Below are positions 17,905 through 27,813 of a DNA stretch of 64,000 nt, one piece after another. The translations under genes and the position numbers were made by a program. This DNA comes from Pelistega ratti (GTDB lineage: Bacteria > Pseudomonadota > Gammaproteobacteria > Burkholderiales > Burkholderiaceae_B). Under the pieces are notes generated by a model. The model made no database searches. It had not been told where the DNA came from and saw only the letters and a program-made list of their open reading frames with translations. How positions within the stretch are numbered: position 1 is the stretch's first letter; every line of letters begins with the position of its first letter. The stretch is taken from the NCBI RefSeq assembly GCF_009833965.1, contig NZ_CP047165.1, positions 868,001 through 932,000 of the forward strand, read 5' to 3'.

Positions 17905-18756
17905 TTAAACAAGATTAAACACCCATGCTGCCACAAGCAAACCAAAGATAATACGATACCACCCAAAAGGACGATAAGAATATTTCGCTACAAAGCTCAA
18001 TAAGGCTTTAACCACTACTAAGGCGCTAAAAAAAGCAAATATAAAACCAATAATAATAGCCAATAAATTGCTTTGACTTAGCTGAGCACCATACTTATAT
18101 AGGCTTAATACTGTTGCAGCAATCATGGTAGGCATTGCAAGAAAAAAAGAGAATTCTGTTGCCGTTTTACGATGAATACCTGCTAACATACCGGCAATAA
18201 TCGTAGCACCTGAACGAGAAGTACCGGGAATCATTGCTAAACATTGAGCAAAACCAACGGTTAATGCCTGAGCAATACTAATATCTTCAATCTTACGGGT
18301 CTGATGCGAAAGAGCTTCCTCATTTTGTGTAGAATGTTTAGCCATACTAGGGCGACTTTCTACCCATAACATAATCAAACCACCCAATACCAAAGTAATC
18401 GCATAGACAATAAACTGCCCATCTAATAATTGTTTGATATATTTAATCAATAATAGCCCAATAACCGCTGCTGGCAAAAAAGCGAGTAATAAATTACGCA
18501 CAAATAATAACTCTGTCCGTTCTCGTTTTATTGTTCCTACACAAATCTTGGCAATCTGTTGTCGATATACCCACATCACTGCCAAAATGGATCCTAACTG
18601 AATCACTATTTCATAGACTTTATCTTGCCCAGCATCAAAACCAATCCAATCACCAACAATCAATAAATGTGCCGTACTTGAAATAGGTAAAAATTCTGTA
18701 ATCCCTTCAACAATACCTAAAAAGGCGGCTTTCAAAAGAAAAATAAAATCCTGCAT
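17905..18756 (-). CDS. uppP: Undecaprenyl-diphosphatase (BacA type)
   Basis: 283 residues, polytopic membrane protein with about eight segments. It dephosphorylates undecaprenyl pyrophosphate so the lipid carrier can be reused in peptidoglycan and LPS synthesis. Catalytic signatures: 'GIVEGITEFLPISSTAHLLI' (residues ~15-34, E and S active residues) and 'PGTSRSGATIIAGMLAGI' (~175). Length is usual (~270-285). Monocistronic; converges with lpxH. Confidence 0.96.
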   Translation of the reverse strand: MQDFIFLLKAAFLGIVEGITEFLPISSTAHLLIVGDWIGFDAGQDKVYEIVIQLGSILAVMWVYRQQIAKICVGTIKRERTELLFVRNLLLAFLPAAVIGLLLIKYIKQLLDGQFIVYAITLVLGGLIMLWVESRPSMAKHSTQNEEALSHQTRKIEDISIAQALTVGFAQCLAMIPGTSRSGATIIAGMLAGIHRKTATEFSFFLAMPTMIAATVLSLYKYGAQLSQSNLLAIIIGFIFAFFSALVVVKALLSFVAKYSYRPFGWYRIIFGLLVAAWVFNLV

Positions 18757-18885
18757 CGTTTATTCTCAATTAAAGTATTTTATAGATTAAATAAAAAGCA
18801 AATACCACTATTAATTTTATAAAATACACATTACGCTATCAATCTCTTTACCCACTCAATTTGTAAAGTAAATTCACTAAAGTAT

Positions 18886-18928
18886 AAAAAAAGCCCTCAT
18901 CAACCAGTTTTATTCAGGTTGAAAGGGC
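18886..18928 (-). terminator. Terminator of suhB
   Basis: On the minus strand GCCCTTTCAACC pairs with GGTTGATGAGGGC (one bulge), followed by seven T. It begins 19 bases after the suhB stop. Confidence 0.85.
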
Positions 18929-18946
18929 ATCATCAGTCATCTATCC

Positions 18947-19723
18947 CTATGCTTGGATAGCTTGAACTAACTGAGGGAATAGTTTAGGTGAGCTTGCTAA
19001 CACATTACCAGAACTCATCCAGCCTTGTTCGCCATCAAAATCACCAATTAAACCACCCGCTTCTAATACAAGCAAACTACCTGCAGCAACATCCCACGCT
19101 TGAAGATTAGCACCGCAATAACCATCTAAACGACCACTGGCAACATAAGCTAATTCAAGTACCGTTGAACCTAAACGGCGAAAACCGCTGGTTTGTTCAA
19201 TAAGATTATAAAACTGGTAATCATTTTTATCTTTTGACTGAACAGGGAATCGACCAGCAATGAGAGAATCTTTCAGATAAGAACGTGAACTGACTCGAAT
19301 ACGGCGATCATTTAAAAAAGCACCCACACCACGAGAAGCAGTAAAAATCTCATTACGGTTAGGATCATAGACCAAACCATGCATCACTTTACCTCTTTGC
19401 ACAACCGCAATAGAAATTGCATAATCAGGCAGACCATGAATAAAATTCTTTGTGCCATCTAAAGGATCAATAATCCACTGATACTCAGGATCACTTTTAC
19501 TTCCTTTTGTTAAACCTGTTTCTTCTCCCAAAACAGCATGATCAGGATAGGCCTCTAGTAAGATTTCAATAATCGCATTTTCAGCGGCTCTATCAATATC
19601 AGTGACATAATCATTAGGGCCTTTACGAGACACTTGTACTTTTTCTAATTCAAGACTAGCACGGTTAATTATATTGCCCGCACGACGGGCAGCCTTCATG
19701 GCAATAGTAAGCAATTGATGCAT
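18947..19723 (-). CDS. suhB: Inositol-1-monophosphatase family protein
   Basis: 258 residues. Li+-sensitive phosphatase fold with the metal-binding motifs 'LGEETG' (Glu), 'IIDPLDGTKNFIHGLP' (DPxDGT) and C-terminal 'WDVAAGSLLVLEAGG' (WD). SuhB hydrolyses inositol monophosphate and, in enterobacteria, also helps rRNA transcription antitermination complexes. Divergent from trmJ, an arrangement also found in relatives. Followed by its own terminator. Confidence 0.94.
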   Translation of the reverse strand: MHQLLTIAMKAARRAGNIINRASLELEKVQVSRKGPNDYVTDIDRAAENAIIEILLEAYPDHAVLGEETGLTKGSKSDPEYQWIIDPLDGTKNFIHGLPDYAISIAVVQRGKVMHGLVYDPNRNEIFTASRGVGAFLNDRRIRVSSRSYLKDSLIAGRFPVQSKDKNDYQFYNLIEQTSGFRRLGSTVLELAYVASGRLDGYCGANLQAWDVAAGSLLVLEAGGLIGDFDGEQGWMSSGNVLASSPKLFPQLVQAIQA

Positions 19724-19852
19724 TTTTTATACAATGATGTTAAAGAGTTAGGTAAAAAGAATTTTCATTATTTCAAACAAACCTTTATTGTAATGAACTA
19801 TGTTCTTATATACTAGTCAAAATCCGCTTTTTCTTTATTTTTTAAGTTTTTT

Positions 19853-20608
19853 ATGCAAAATTTTTTTAACGGTACACGTTTTATTATGGTTGGAACTAGC
19901 CACCCCGGCAATATTGGTTCAGCCGCACGGGCAATTAAAACCATGGGATTTCATGAGTTAGTATTAGTTTCTCCCAAAACCACTAATTTACATCAACACC
20001 CTGATGCAATTGCTTTAGCTAGTGGGGCTGTCGATATCTTAGAAAATATTATCGTTGTCGATAGCCTAGAAAAAGCATTAGCACCGATTACTTTATCTTA
20101 TGCCTTAACCGCAAGAGATCGTGATATGGGGCCTCCTGTTATGGATATTCGCCAAGCGGCTCAAGAATCAGCCCACCATCTTCACCAATCCATTACGAAT
20201 AAAATAGCGATTATCCTAGGGCCAGAACGCATTGGTTTAGATAATCAACAAATCAGCCTTTGCCACCGTATTTGCCACATTCCAGCTAATCCAGCCTATA
20301 GCTCATTAAATGTAGCACAAGCCTTACAACTTTCTGCATGGGAATTGCGTTATGCCTTTACACAGCAGCAATCTACCTCCCCTATCGATAAAACTATTCA
20401 TTATGCACCACAAGAAAAAGTTGAAGCTCTCATACAACATTGGCAACAAGCCTTAATACATATTGATTTTCTAAATCCTGCCCACCCCAAAAAATTAATG
20501 CCAAGAATGCGATACTGGTTTAACCGTAGCCAATTAACGCAGGAAGAAACCGATATGATGCGTGGTGTATGTACACAAATACTTAAAATGAAAAAAGATT
20601 CATCATAA
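19853..20608 (+). CDS. trmJ: tRNA (cytidine/uridine-2'-O-)-methyltransferase TrmJ
   Basis: 251 residues, SPOUT class. TrmJ 2'-O-methylates position 32 of several tRNAs. The N-terminal 'FIMVGTSHPGNIGSAARAIK' is the SPOUT/SpoU motif 1, 'IILGPERIGLDNQQI' is motif 2 and 'IPANPAYSSLNVAQAL' is motif 3 (the SAM knot). The C-terminal ~80 residues form the extension of TrmJ. Divergent from suhB. In relatives cysE usually follows; here small membrane-protein genes on the other strand follow instead. Confidence 0.93.
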   Translation: MQNFFNGTRFIMVGTSHPGNIGSAARAIKTMGFHELVLVSPKTTNLHQHPDAIALASGAVDILENIIVVDSLEKALAPITLSYALTARDRDMGPPVMDIRQAAQESAHHLHQSITNKIAIILGPERIGLDNQQISLCHRICHIPANPAYSSLNVAQALQLSAWELRYAFTQQQSTSPIDKTIHYAPQEKVEALIQHWQQALIHIDFLNPAHPKKLMPRMRYWFNRSQLTQEETDMMRGVCTQILKMKKDSS

Positions 20609-20703
20609 ATATATAGATGAGTTATTTTTTCATATTATTTTTATATTTTTTAATGATATGGCTCTTTGAAATATGCACCTAATCTCGTAATACCCCTTTA
20701 TTT

Positions 20704-21198
20704 TTATTGACAAATCTCTAATTTTTTCTCTTTCCGAAGATTGGTTAGCAAGTAATTCGCTTTATTTTCTTTATAGTATTTACTCACTAAGTAATCTTTA
20801 CCATCTGATGCAGTAAAACAAAACTCTTTTCCTCTGCCTATAAAAGGTGCTATTTTATCTTGAGAAATATTTAATCTTGTTAGATATTTCTTAGAATGAG
20901 TAGTTGAAATTATGTCTCTGAATCTACTTTTTGGTAATTCATCATTTTTACTTATCTGAAAAATAATAATTAAATCACTCGTTTCAACAAATGACTTTAG
21001 ATATATATCCACTCCCTTATCAAGTATTTCACCTACATACCATGAAAACTGTGTAGAATTTAAAAATTCACTCGCACTGTTGTAGCTATACTCCTTATCA
21101 TTAGATGTTAATAAAGCAAATAATAGATAGAATATAAAAATAATAGCTATAACGATAAAAATAAAATTTTTTAGTATATTTTTAACTGTTTTTCTCAT
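20704..21198 (-). CDS. Hypothetical membrane-anchored protein
   Basis: 164 residues. One N-terminal membrane helix (about residues 11-31, NFIFIVIAIIFIFYLLFALL) then a ~130-residue soluble, Lys/Glu-rich domain with two late cysteines (FCFTASDGKDYLVSK and the C-terminal EICQ). No family recognised. Base composition is lower in GC than the flanking housekeeping genes. It lies with two other short membrane proteins in a block between trmJ and the cys operon that looks acquired. Confidence 0.55.
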   Translation of the reverse strand: MRKTVKNILKNFIFIVIAIIFIFYLLFALLTSNDKEYSYNSASEFLNSTQFSWYVGEILDKGVDIYLKSFVETSDLIIIFQISKNDELPKSRFRDIISTTHSKKYLTRLNISQDKIAPFIGRGKEFCFTASDGKDYLVSKYYKENKANYLLTNLRKEKKLEICQ

Positions 21199-21273
21199 AA
21201 ATATTCTATTTCCTTCTTAATTTTTTAACAAGTATTCTAGTTTTTTATTTTAGGCATTCCCCCCTATTATTTC

Positions 21274-21390
21274 CTAAGTAGAATTATATTTTTGAAATAC
21301 TTCAAAGGGACAACATCTTAGCAGTATTAATGTAGCTAGTATTATCGGAAATAATATATAGATGGCATTTTGTAACTCATTACACTCCAT
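21274..21390 (-). CDS. Possible 38-residue membrane peptide
   Basis: ATG at 21390 lies inside the end of the upstream 98-residue gene, and the frame runs to TAG at 21274-21276. The product (MECNELQNAIYILFPIILAT then LILLRCCPFEVFQKYNST) has a single clear membrane helix followed by two cysteines. Overlap with the upstream stop would allow translational coupling. There is no family match, and such a short frame can occur by chance. Confidence 0.3.
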   Translation of the reverse strand: MECNELQNAIYILFPIILATLILLRCCPFEVFQKYNST

Positions 21391-21676
21391 ACTTATCAAT
21401 ACCAATGCTAACAATCCATAGAAATGTTAGCCAAAACAGTAGATATACAACCAGTAGATTTAAAACACCATAAAATAATTTACATTGCTTAATAAGAGGA
21501 ATAACGATAAGTGAAGATATAGCAAAAGGGAAAACTATCCCTACTTTCCCAAATATAACAAAAATAAAATAAATTGATAATATATAATCAATTCTCAATA
21601 TTATCGATAGATAATTAACCAAGAAGAATATAGCTATTAATATAGCATCAATAATGATAATCTTCCTTAACATCAA
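21380..21676 (-). CDS. Small hypothetical membrane protein
   Basis: 98 residues, with three predicted membrane helices (about 4-28, 30-62 and 68-92) and almost no soluble part. The first two codons are both ATG; either may be the start. No family recognised. It lies downstream of the cys operon terminator on the same strand and overlaps a possible 38-codon frame. An immunity or stress-linked role is conceivable for such clusters, but nothing in the sequence shows it. Confidence 0.5.
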   Translation of the reverse strand: MMLRKIIIIDAILIAIFFLVNYLSIILRIDYILSIYFIFVIFGKVGIVFPFAISSLIVIPLIKQCKLFYGVLNLLVVYLLFWLTFLWIVSIGIDKYGV

Positions 21677-21689
21677 ATATCCTTTCTTT

Positions 21690-21725
21690 TAAAGAAAAAT
21701 AGGGACCATACTAGATTGTCCCTAA
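21690..21725 (-). terminator. Terminator of the cys operon
   Basis: On the minus strand TAGGGAC pairs with GTCCCTA around an 11-base loop, followed by TTTTTCTTT. It lies about 75 bases after cysI, the last gene of the operon. Confidence 0.65.
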
Positions 21726-21798
21726 GTTTTCTCAGTATTTTTAACTACTTTATCCCACCCCTAAGGTGGAGTCTTATTATCAAGGTTCATTTTATCAC

Positions 21799-23523
21799 TT
21801 ATTGATTATCCCAAAAATCAACCGCTGCATTAAAGACAGGTCGAACAATTTTCTGACGAATCACAAAATCACCAAATGCCTCCTCTTCATTTCGTTCACT
21901 AACCCAACGTCCAATTAACATATCTAATTCCGCTAAAATCTCAGGAATTGTAATATTCTCTTTATACAAACGAGGAATCCGCACACCTGCACGATCCCCC
22001 CCAATATGCAGATTATAGCGACCCACCGCCTTACCGACTAAACCAATCTCTGCCAACATTGATCGTCCACACCCATTTGGACACCCTGTAATACGCGTAA
22101 TAATATAATCATCAGGGATACCATACTTAGCCAATATTTTATCCATCTCTGTAATAAAATCAGGCAAGATACGTTCTGACTCTGCCATTGCCAAAGGACA
22201 AGTCGGTAAAGCCACACAAGACATTGCATTTTCTCTTTGCTTACTCACATCATTACGGATTAAACGATATTTTCTGGCTAATTGCTCAATATGTTCCTTA
22301 TCCTCTTCTGCCACATTAGCCACAATCATATTTTGATTTGCTGTAATCCGAAAATCACCTTTATGTACCTTGGCAATTTCTAGCATACCTGTTAAAAGAG
22401 GCTTATCTTCTTTATCTGTTAAGCGACCACTTTCAATAAACAAGGTTAAATGCCATTTATTATCAATTCCTTTTACCCAACCAATACGATCCCCTCTTTC
22501 AGTAAACTCAAAGGGTCTAATGGGTTCAAATGCACAGCCCATCCGTTTTTCAACTTCTTGGCGAAAACCGTCTAAAGTCATATTTTGAAGAGTATAACGG
22601 GTACGTGCATTTTTACGGTCATGACGATTACCAAAATCCCGTTGAGTCGTTACAATTGCTTCAGCTGCCGCTAAGGTTTTATCCAATGTGACAAAACCAA
22701 GTTCTTTAGACACATCAGGATAAGTTTTAGTATTGCCATGCTCAAACGATAAACCACCACCCACTAGTACATTAAACCCACATAACTGTCCATTATCATC
22801 TTGAATAGCGATAAAGTTCATATCATTACCATAGATATCCACATCATTTAATGGAGGAATAGCAACAGCCGTTTTAAACTTACGAGGAAGATAGGTTTCA
22901 CCCAAAATAGGCTCTGATTCCTGCAATATATCATCGGAACTTTCTACTTTTTTACCATCAATCCAAACATCTAAATAGCCACGAGAACGGGGTAATAAAT
23001 GTTCAGAGATTTTCTTAGCAAATTCATACGCCTGTTGGTGTAATTCGCTCTCAATCGGGTTAGAAGTACAAAGTACATTACGGTTCATATCAGAGGCGGT
23101 TGCAATAGAGTCTAAACCAATACGATGTAATAAGCGGTGCATAGACTGTAGTTTTCCCTTGGGGACACCGTGATATTGGAACGTTTGACGATTAGTTAAG
23201 CGAATAGATTGATAATAAGTATGTTCACGAGCAAATTTATCAATCTCAATCCATTGTGCTGGTTTAATAATCCCACCGGGTAAACGGCATCGTAATAGCA
23301 TAAACTTTAACGGTTCTAGTTTTTCTTCTAATCGTTCTGCTCGAATATCACGATCATCTTGCTCATACATACCATGAAAGCGGATTAATTGGAAATTATC
23401 TCCCGTAAAACCACCTGTTAAAGGATTTTCTAAATCCTCTACAATCGTTCCTCTTAAAAACTTACTCTCACGTTTTAAACGTTCATTATCTGATAATGGT
23501 TTATCTTGCCACTCTAATTTCAT
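21799..23523 (-). CDS. cysI: Sulfite reductase (NADPH) hemoprotein beta subunit
   Basis: 574 residues from ATG 23523, chosen because AGGA lies eight bases upstream and the length then matches E. coli CysI (570); an in-frame ATG 12 codons earlier lacks a ribosome site. CysI carries siroheme and a [4Fe-4S] cluster and reduces sulfite to sulfide by six electrons supplied by CysJ. Cluster/siroheme ligands: [13 protein letters not shown] (C-x5-C) near residue 433 and TGCPNGCGR (C-x3-C) near 478. '[14 protein letters not shown]' and 'RNVLCTSNP' are the substrate-binding repeats. Last gene of cysGHDNJI. Confidence 0.96.
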   Translation of the reverse strand: MKLEWQDKPLSDNERLKRESKFLRGTIVEDLENPLTGGFTGDNFQLIRFHGMYEQDDRDIRAERLEEKLEPLKFMLLRCRLPGGIIKPAQWIEIDKFAREHTYYQSIRLTNRQTFQYHGVPKGKLQSMHRLLHRIGLDSIATASDMNRNVLCTSNPIESELHQQAYEFAKKISEHLLPRSRGYLDVWIDGKKVESSDDILQESEPILGETYLPRKFKTAVAIPPLNDVDIYGNDMNFIAIQDDNGQLCGFNVLVGGGLSFEHGNTKTYPDVSKELGFVTLDKTLAAAEAIVTTQRDFGNRHDRKNARTRYTLQNMTLDGFRQEVEKRMGCAFEPIRPFEFTERGDRIGWVKGIDNKWHLTLFIESGRLTDKEDKPLLTGMLEIAKVHKGDFRITANQNMIVANVAEEDKEHIEQLARKYRLIRNDVSKQRENAMSCVALPTCPLAMAESERILPDFITEMDKILAKYGIPDDYIITRITGCPNGCGRSMLAEIGLVGKAVGRYNLHIGGDRAGVRIPRLYKENITIPEILAELDMLIGRWVSERNEEEAFGDFVIRQKIVRPVFNAAVDFWDNQ

Positions 23524-23618
23524 TTCGACTTCCTTTCTTTCATCACTTATTTTCATCATAAGGTGTATGAATAACCCTACTTATCCTTACCATCAAAACA
23601 AGCGATATTTTCTAAAAA

Positions 23619-25409
23619 TTAATACACATCTCGCTGATAGCGTTTATCTTCACGTAACTCCATTAAATACTCTTCCGCCTCTTCTGTGCTTAATTGACCT
23701 TCTTGTTCAATCACCGTTAATAAGGCTTTTTCCACATCTCTTGCCATTCGGCTTGCATCACCACAGACATAGATATAAGCCCCTTCTTGTAGCCATTGCC
23801 AGACCTCTTTAGCCGCCGCACGGATTTTATCTTGCACATAGATTTTTTCTTCTTGGTCACGAGACCATGCAAAATCATACTTATGCAAATACCCCTCTTT
23901 AGCCAATTGTTGCCACTCTAATTGATAAAGAAAATCTTGCGTAAAGCGTTGATTACCAAAAATTAACCAGTTTTTACCACTTGCCTCATTTGCCGCACGT
24001 TGCTGTAAAAAAGCACGAAATGGTGCAATACCCGTACCTGAACCAATCATAATAATAGGTTTACTGGTATCTTCTGGTAGGCGGAAGTGATCATTAGGCT
24101 CAATAAAGACCCTGACCGTACTATCCTCTTGTATTCGATCCGCTAAAAAGCCTGATGCAGCACCTGTATAGGCGGTTCCTTGGTGATCAAAACGTACTAC
24201 TCCTACGGTAATATGGACTTCTTCCCCCACCTCTGCTGGTGAAGAGGAAATGGAATAAAGTCGTGGGGTTAAAGGACGTAATAAATCAACTAATTGTACG
24301 GCGGTTAAATGACTAGGATAGGCTTTTATCACCCCAACTAATGGGGTATTCGCAATATACTCATTTAAGGTCTCTGGAGATTGTAATAAATCCCTTAATG
24401 CTTGATGGTTTGCTAAAACAGCATATGACTGCACAAATGCCGATGTATTTTGGCTGATTTCCAAATAAGAAGTTAAGGCTGTATATAAATCAATGGATTT
24501 ATTTTCTATTTCAACTATTTCATCTCCTTGGAGGGAAACTAAACGGAGTATTTCCTGCACTAAAGCTGGATCATTATCAAACCAAACACCTAGCGCATCA
24601 CCTGCTTGATAATGTAACCCTGAATCACTTAAATCAAGTTCAATATGGCGAACATCTTTTTCCGCTTGTCTAGCCGTAATTTTTTGGTGTGTTAAGACTG
24701 TTGCAGGAAAAGGATTTTGCTTAGTGTAAACAGAAGATACGGTAGTAGTATTTTCCCTAGTCTGAGACACTACGTTGGCACTCTGACGTTCTTGCACTTG
24801 CTGTTTTACAATCGTACTAATTTGCTCAATCCATTTTTCTGCTGTTGCCTGATAGTCTAAATCTGCCGTTGTACAGTCTAAGAGTCGTGTTGCCCCTAAT
24901 TCACCCAATCGCTGATCAAAATCCTTACCTGCTTGGCAGAATTTAGGATACGAACTATCGCCCAACCCTAAAACGGCAAAGCGTAATGTACTTAATGAAG
25001 GAGCTTTTTTCCCATATAATAATTTATACAATACAACCCCTTCTTCTGGCGGTTCTCCCTCTCCCTGTGTCGAGCTTACTAATAGTAAGAGTTCTTCATT
25101 AACAATATTTTTAGCCTTATAGTCTTTAGCTGAAATACAGCTAACCTCAATATTTTCTTGTTGTAACCGCTCTGCTAGACGAGTAGCAACACCTTTCGCA
25201 TTCCCTGTTTGAGAAAGGGATAACACCGTTACTTTTAAAGGTGATACAGTTGTTGCTAAGGTTGATACGCTCTGCAAATCACCTATCGCCACCGCAGGGT
25301 TTACTCCTTGTGCTTTTGCCCAGCAATACCCGGAAATCCATGCGAGTTGTAATGGATTTAACTGTTCTATTGCCTGACATATTTCTTTATTTACTGGAAT
25401 ATCATTCAT
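23619..25409 (-). CDS. cysJ: Sulfite reductase (NADPH) flavoprotein alpha subunit
   Basis: 596 residues from ATG 25409, which gives the family length (~599); the 20 codons before it in frame include no homologous sequence. Domain order: FMN flavodoxin-like domain (about 60-200, 'LSLSQTGNAKG', 'SSTQGEGEPPEEG'), FAD-binding domain with connecting insert ('PRLYSISSSPAEVGEE' near residue 380) and NADPH-binding domain ('IGSGTGIAPFRAFLQQR', C-terminal 'YVCGDASRMARDV' and the final 'EDKRYQRDVY'). It passes electrons from NADPH to CysI. Between cysN and cysI. Confidence 0.96.
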   Translation of the reverse strand: MNDIPVNKEICQAIEQLNPLQLAWISGYCWAKAQGVNPAVAIGDLQSVSTLATTVSPLKVTVLSLSQTGNAKGVATRLAERLQQENIEVSCISAKDYKAKNIVNEELLLLVSSTQGEGEPPEEGVVLYKLLYGKKAPSLSTLRFAVLGLGDSSYPKFCQAGKDFDQRLGELGATRLLDCTTADLDYQATAEKWIEQISTIVKQQVQERQSANVVSQTRENTTTVSSVYTKQNPFPATVLTHQKITARQAEKDVRHIELDLSDSGLHYQAGDALGVWFDNDPALVQEILRLVSLQGDEIVEIENKSIDLYTALTSYLEISQNTSAFVQSYAVLANHQALRDLLQSPETLNEYIANTPLVGVIKAYPSHLTAVQLVDLLRPLTPRLYSISSSPAEVGEEVHITVGVVRFDHQGTAYTGAASGFLADRIQEDSTVRVFIEPNDHFRLPEDTSKPIIMIGSGTGIAPFRAFLQQRAANEASGKNWLIFGNQRFTQDFLYQLEWQQLAKEGYLHKYDFAWSRDQEEKIYVQDKIRAAAKEVWQWLQEGAYIYVCGDASRMARDVEKALLTVIEQEGQLSTEEAEEYLMELREDKRYQRDVY

Positions 25410-25477
25410 TTTCTTTATATACAAACTAAAATTATTTATCTCATAAAACCGTATATAACGACAGTACACCCAATTAC

Positions 25478-26776
25478 CTATACATTGGCAGACTGAATCA
25501 TACCTGCTGCCACAGTTTGATAACTAGCATCATCAATCAAAATAAAAGAACCAGCAACTAGGTTTTCACTATAAGGGGTTGCCACGATTGGTTTTTGCAA
25601 AGTAAGATTAACGTCTGCAATATCATTCATTTTTACTTGCTGTGTATCTTGTGTATTTAATAAGGTTTGGATATCTAATACTTGATTAATGCAACTGACT
25701 TTTGCTAAAAGCGTTTGCGTGCCATGCTTTAGTAAATATTTACGAGCGGGATTTAAGGCTCTTTCATCAAACCAACAGAGTGTTGCTTTTATCTGTTTAA
25801 CCGCTTGAAGTGGTGCTTGTATATCGACAAACACATCTCCTCTCGAAATATCAATATCTTGATCAAGACGTAAGGTGATCACCTCTCCAGCAAAAGCCTG
25901 CTGTACCTCACCCCTTGGTGTGATAAGTTCTACTACCTTTGCTTCTAATCCTGAGGGTTCTACTCGGATAGACTGTCCTACAGCAATACTTCCTGCTTCA
26001 ATACGGCCTTGGTATCCCCTAAAATCATCTTTTGTATCAGCATCCTGACGAATCACAAATTGAACAGGGCAATAAAAATAGTGATCTTGTTGGTGTAATT
26101 CTTCAGCACTTGGTAGATTCTCTAGAATATCTAATAAAGACTCTCCTTGATACCAAGGCATTTTTTCACTTTTATAAACAACATTCTCCCCTAATAAAGC
26201 AGAAATAGGCACAAAATGAATATCCTTTAAACCAAGTTGATGTGCTAAAGAAAGATAAGCATCTTGAATCGCTAAAAATGTCTCTTGCTTAAAATCTAAC
26301 AAATCCATTTTATTAACTGCCACAATAATATGCGGACAATTGAGATGCTGTAAGATAGCAGAATGTCGTTTAGTTTGATTTAATAACGTAATAGGTGCTT
26401 GACTATCATGAAATTGTGAGGCATCAATTAAAATAATTGCTGCTGATGCGGTAGAGGCACCCGTTACCATATTTCGTGTATATTGCTCATGCCCCGGTGT
26501 ATCGGCAATAATAAATTTACGATTAGCGGTTGAAAAATAACGATAGGCAACATCAATCGTAATTCCCTGCTCTCTTTCTGCCTCTAAACCATCGGTTAAT
26601 AAAGAGAAATCTATTTCACCCTGTTCACTATACTTTGATTTACCTTGTTTTAAGGCATGAATTTGGTCAGCAAGTAAGGTCTTACTATCATAAAGTAGTC
26701 GCCCAATTAAGGTACTTTTACCATCATCTACACTACCTGCTGTAATAAACCGTAAAGGGCTTTTTTGTATGCTCAT
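25478..26776 (-). CDS. cysN: Sulfate adenylyltransferase subunit 1 (GTPase)
   Basis: 432 residues from ATG 26776, preceded by GGAG nine bases upstream; the in-frame GTG five codons earlier overlaps that site. CysN uses GTP hydrolysis to drive CysD in making adenosine 5'-phosphosulfate (APS). GTPase motifs: G1 GSVDDGKST (residue ~15), G3 DTPGHEQY and G4 NKMD, then two EF-Tu-like beta-barrel domains. No APS kinase (CysC) domain is fused and no cysC gene is in the operon, which agrees with the APS-type reductase encoded next to it. The C-terminus is somewhat shorter than E. coli CysN (475). Confidence 0.95.
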   Translation of the reverse strand: MSIQKSPLRFITAGSVDDGKSTLIGRLLYDSKTLLADQIHALKQGKSKYSEQGEIDFSLLTDGLEAEREQGITIDVAYRYFSTANRKFIIADTPGHEQYTRNMVTGASTASAAIILIDASQFHDSQAPITLLNQTKRHSAILQHLNCPHIIVAVNKMDLLDFKQETFLAIQDAYLSLAHQLGLKDIHFVPISALLGENVVYKSEKMPWYQGESLLDILENLPSAEELHQQDHYFYCPVQFVIRQDADTKDDFRGYQGRIEAGSIAVGQSIRVEPSGLEAKVVELITPRGEVQQAFAGEVITLRLDQDIDISRGDVFVDIQAPLQAVKQIKATLCWFDERALNPARKYLLKHGTQTLLAKVSCINQVLDIQTLLNTQDTQQVKMNDIADVNLTLQKPIVATPYSENLVAGSFILIDDASYQTVAAGMIQSANV

Positions 26777-26844
26777 CTTGTTATACTCCACTATCTATTC
26801 ACTATTTATTCAAAATAATTTGTATTAATTATTTCAAATTTAAA

Positions 26845-27771
26845 TTAAAAATATCCTTCTTTTTTACGTTTTTCCATCGCTGCTTCACTTGCCTGATCAT
26901 CTAGACGTGTTGCACTACGTTCAGAAATATCGGCTAAAGCTGTCTCTTCAATAATGTCTTGTGGTGTTCTTGCCCGACTGACAACAGGACAAGTACAACT
27001 AATATCACCTACCGTTCTGAAGCGAACATCTAAGACTTCTGATATTTCATCCACCCCTTTAGGTGTCAGTGGAGTAACAGGAACGAGTAAACCTTTACGG
27101 CGAACCACTTCCCGCTGATGGGCATAGTAAATAGACGGAAGGGCTAAATTTTCTCTTGCAATATATTGCCAAATATCCAATTCAGTCCAGTTAGAGATAG
27201 GAAAGACACGCATATTCTCACCCTTATGCAATTTTGTATTGTATAAAGACCATAATTCAGGACGTTGCTCTTTAGGATTCCATTGTCCAAACTCATCACG
27301 GAAAGAAAAGATACGCTCTTTGGCTCGTGCTTTTTCTTCATCTCGTCTTGCGCCACCCATTAAGGCATCAAATCCATACTCCGCAATAGTTTCTAATAGT
27401 GTTACGGCTTGTGCCGCATTACGGCTCTCATTTTCTTTACGTAGTACCACTGTTCCTCTCGCAATAGAATCCTCTACCTTACCTACAATAAGGCGAGCAT
27501 TAAATCGTACGACTTGTTCATCTCTAAATTGAATCACTTCAGGGTAATTATGCCCTGTATCAATATGCACTAGTGGAAAAGGAAGCTGAACAGGTCTATT
27601 CCCTAGCTGAAAAGCCTTACGCACTAAGGCTAATAAGACAACAGAGTCTTTCCCTCCTGAAAATAACAAAGCAGGATTTTCACACTCCGCCACAAGTTCA
27701 CGAATAATATAAATAGACTCTGCTTCTAAGCCATCTAAATGTCCGTTTTGAATTTGATATTTCTCTACCAT
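26845..27771 (-). CDS. cysD: Sulfate adenylyltransferase subunit 2
   Basis: 308 residues, the catalytic subunit that forms APS from ATP and sulfate. The N-type PP-loop motif is LLFSGGKDSVVLLAL (residue ~35); 'PLVHIDTGHNYPEVIQFRD' and 'MGGARRDEEKARAKERI' are family signatures, and 'TCPV' and 'RSATRLDDQASEAAMEKRKK' mark the usual C-terminal tail. Length matches E. coli CysD (302). Located between cysH and cysN in the operon. Confidence 0.96.
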   Translation of the reverse strand: MVEKYQIQNGHLDGLEAESIYIIRELVAECENPALLFSGGKDSVVLLALVRKAFQLGNRPVQLPFPLVHIDTGHNYPEVIQFRDEQVVRFNARLIVGKVEDSIARGTVVLRKENESRNAAQAVTLLETIAEYGFDALMGGARRDEEKARAKERIFSFRDEFGQWNPKEQRPELWSLYNTKLHKGENMRVFPISNWTELDIWQYIARENLALPSIYYAHQREVVRRKGLLVPVTPLTPKGVDEISEVLDVRFRTVGDISCTCPVVSRARTPQDIIEETALADISERSATRLDDQASEAAMEKRKKEGYF

Positions 27772-27813
27772 TTATTTACCCTACTAAAATTTGTTTATCC
27801 TTAAAATAAATTA

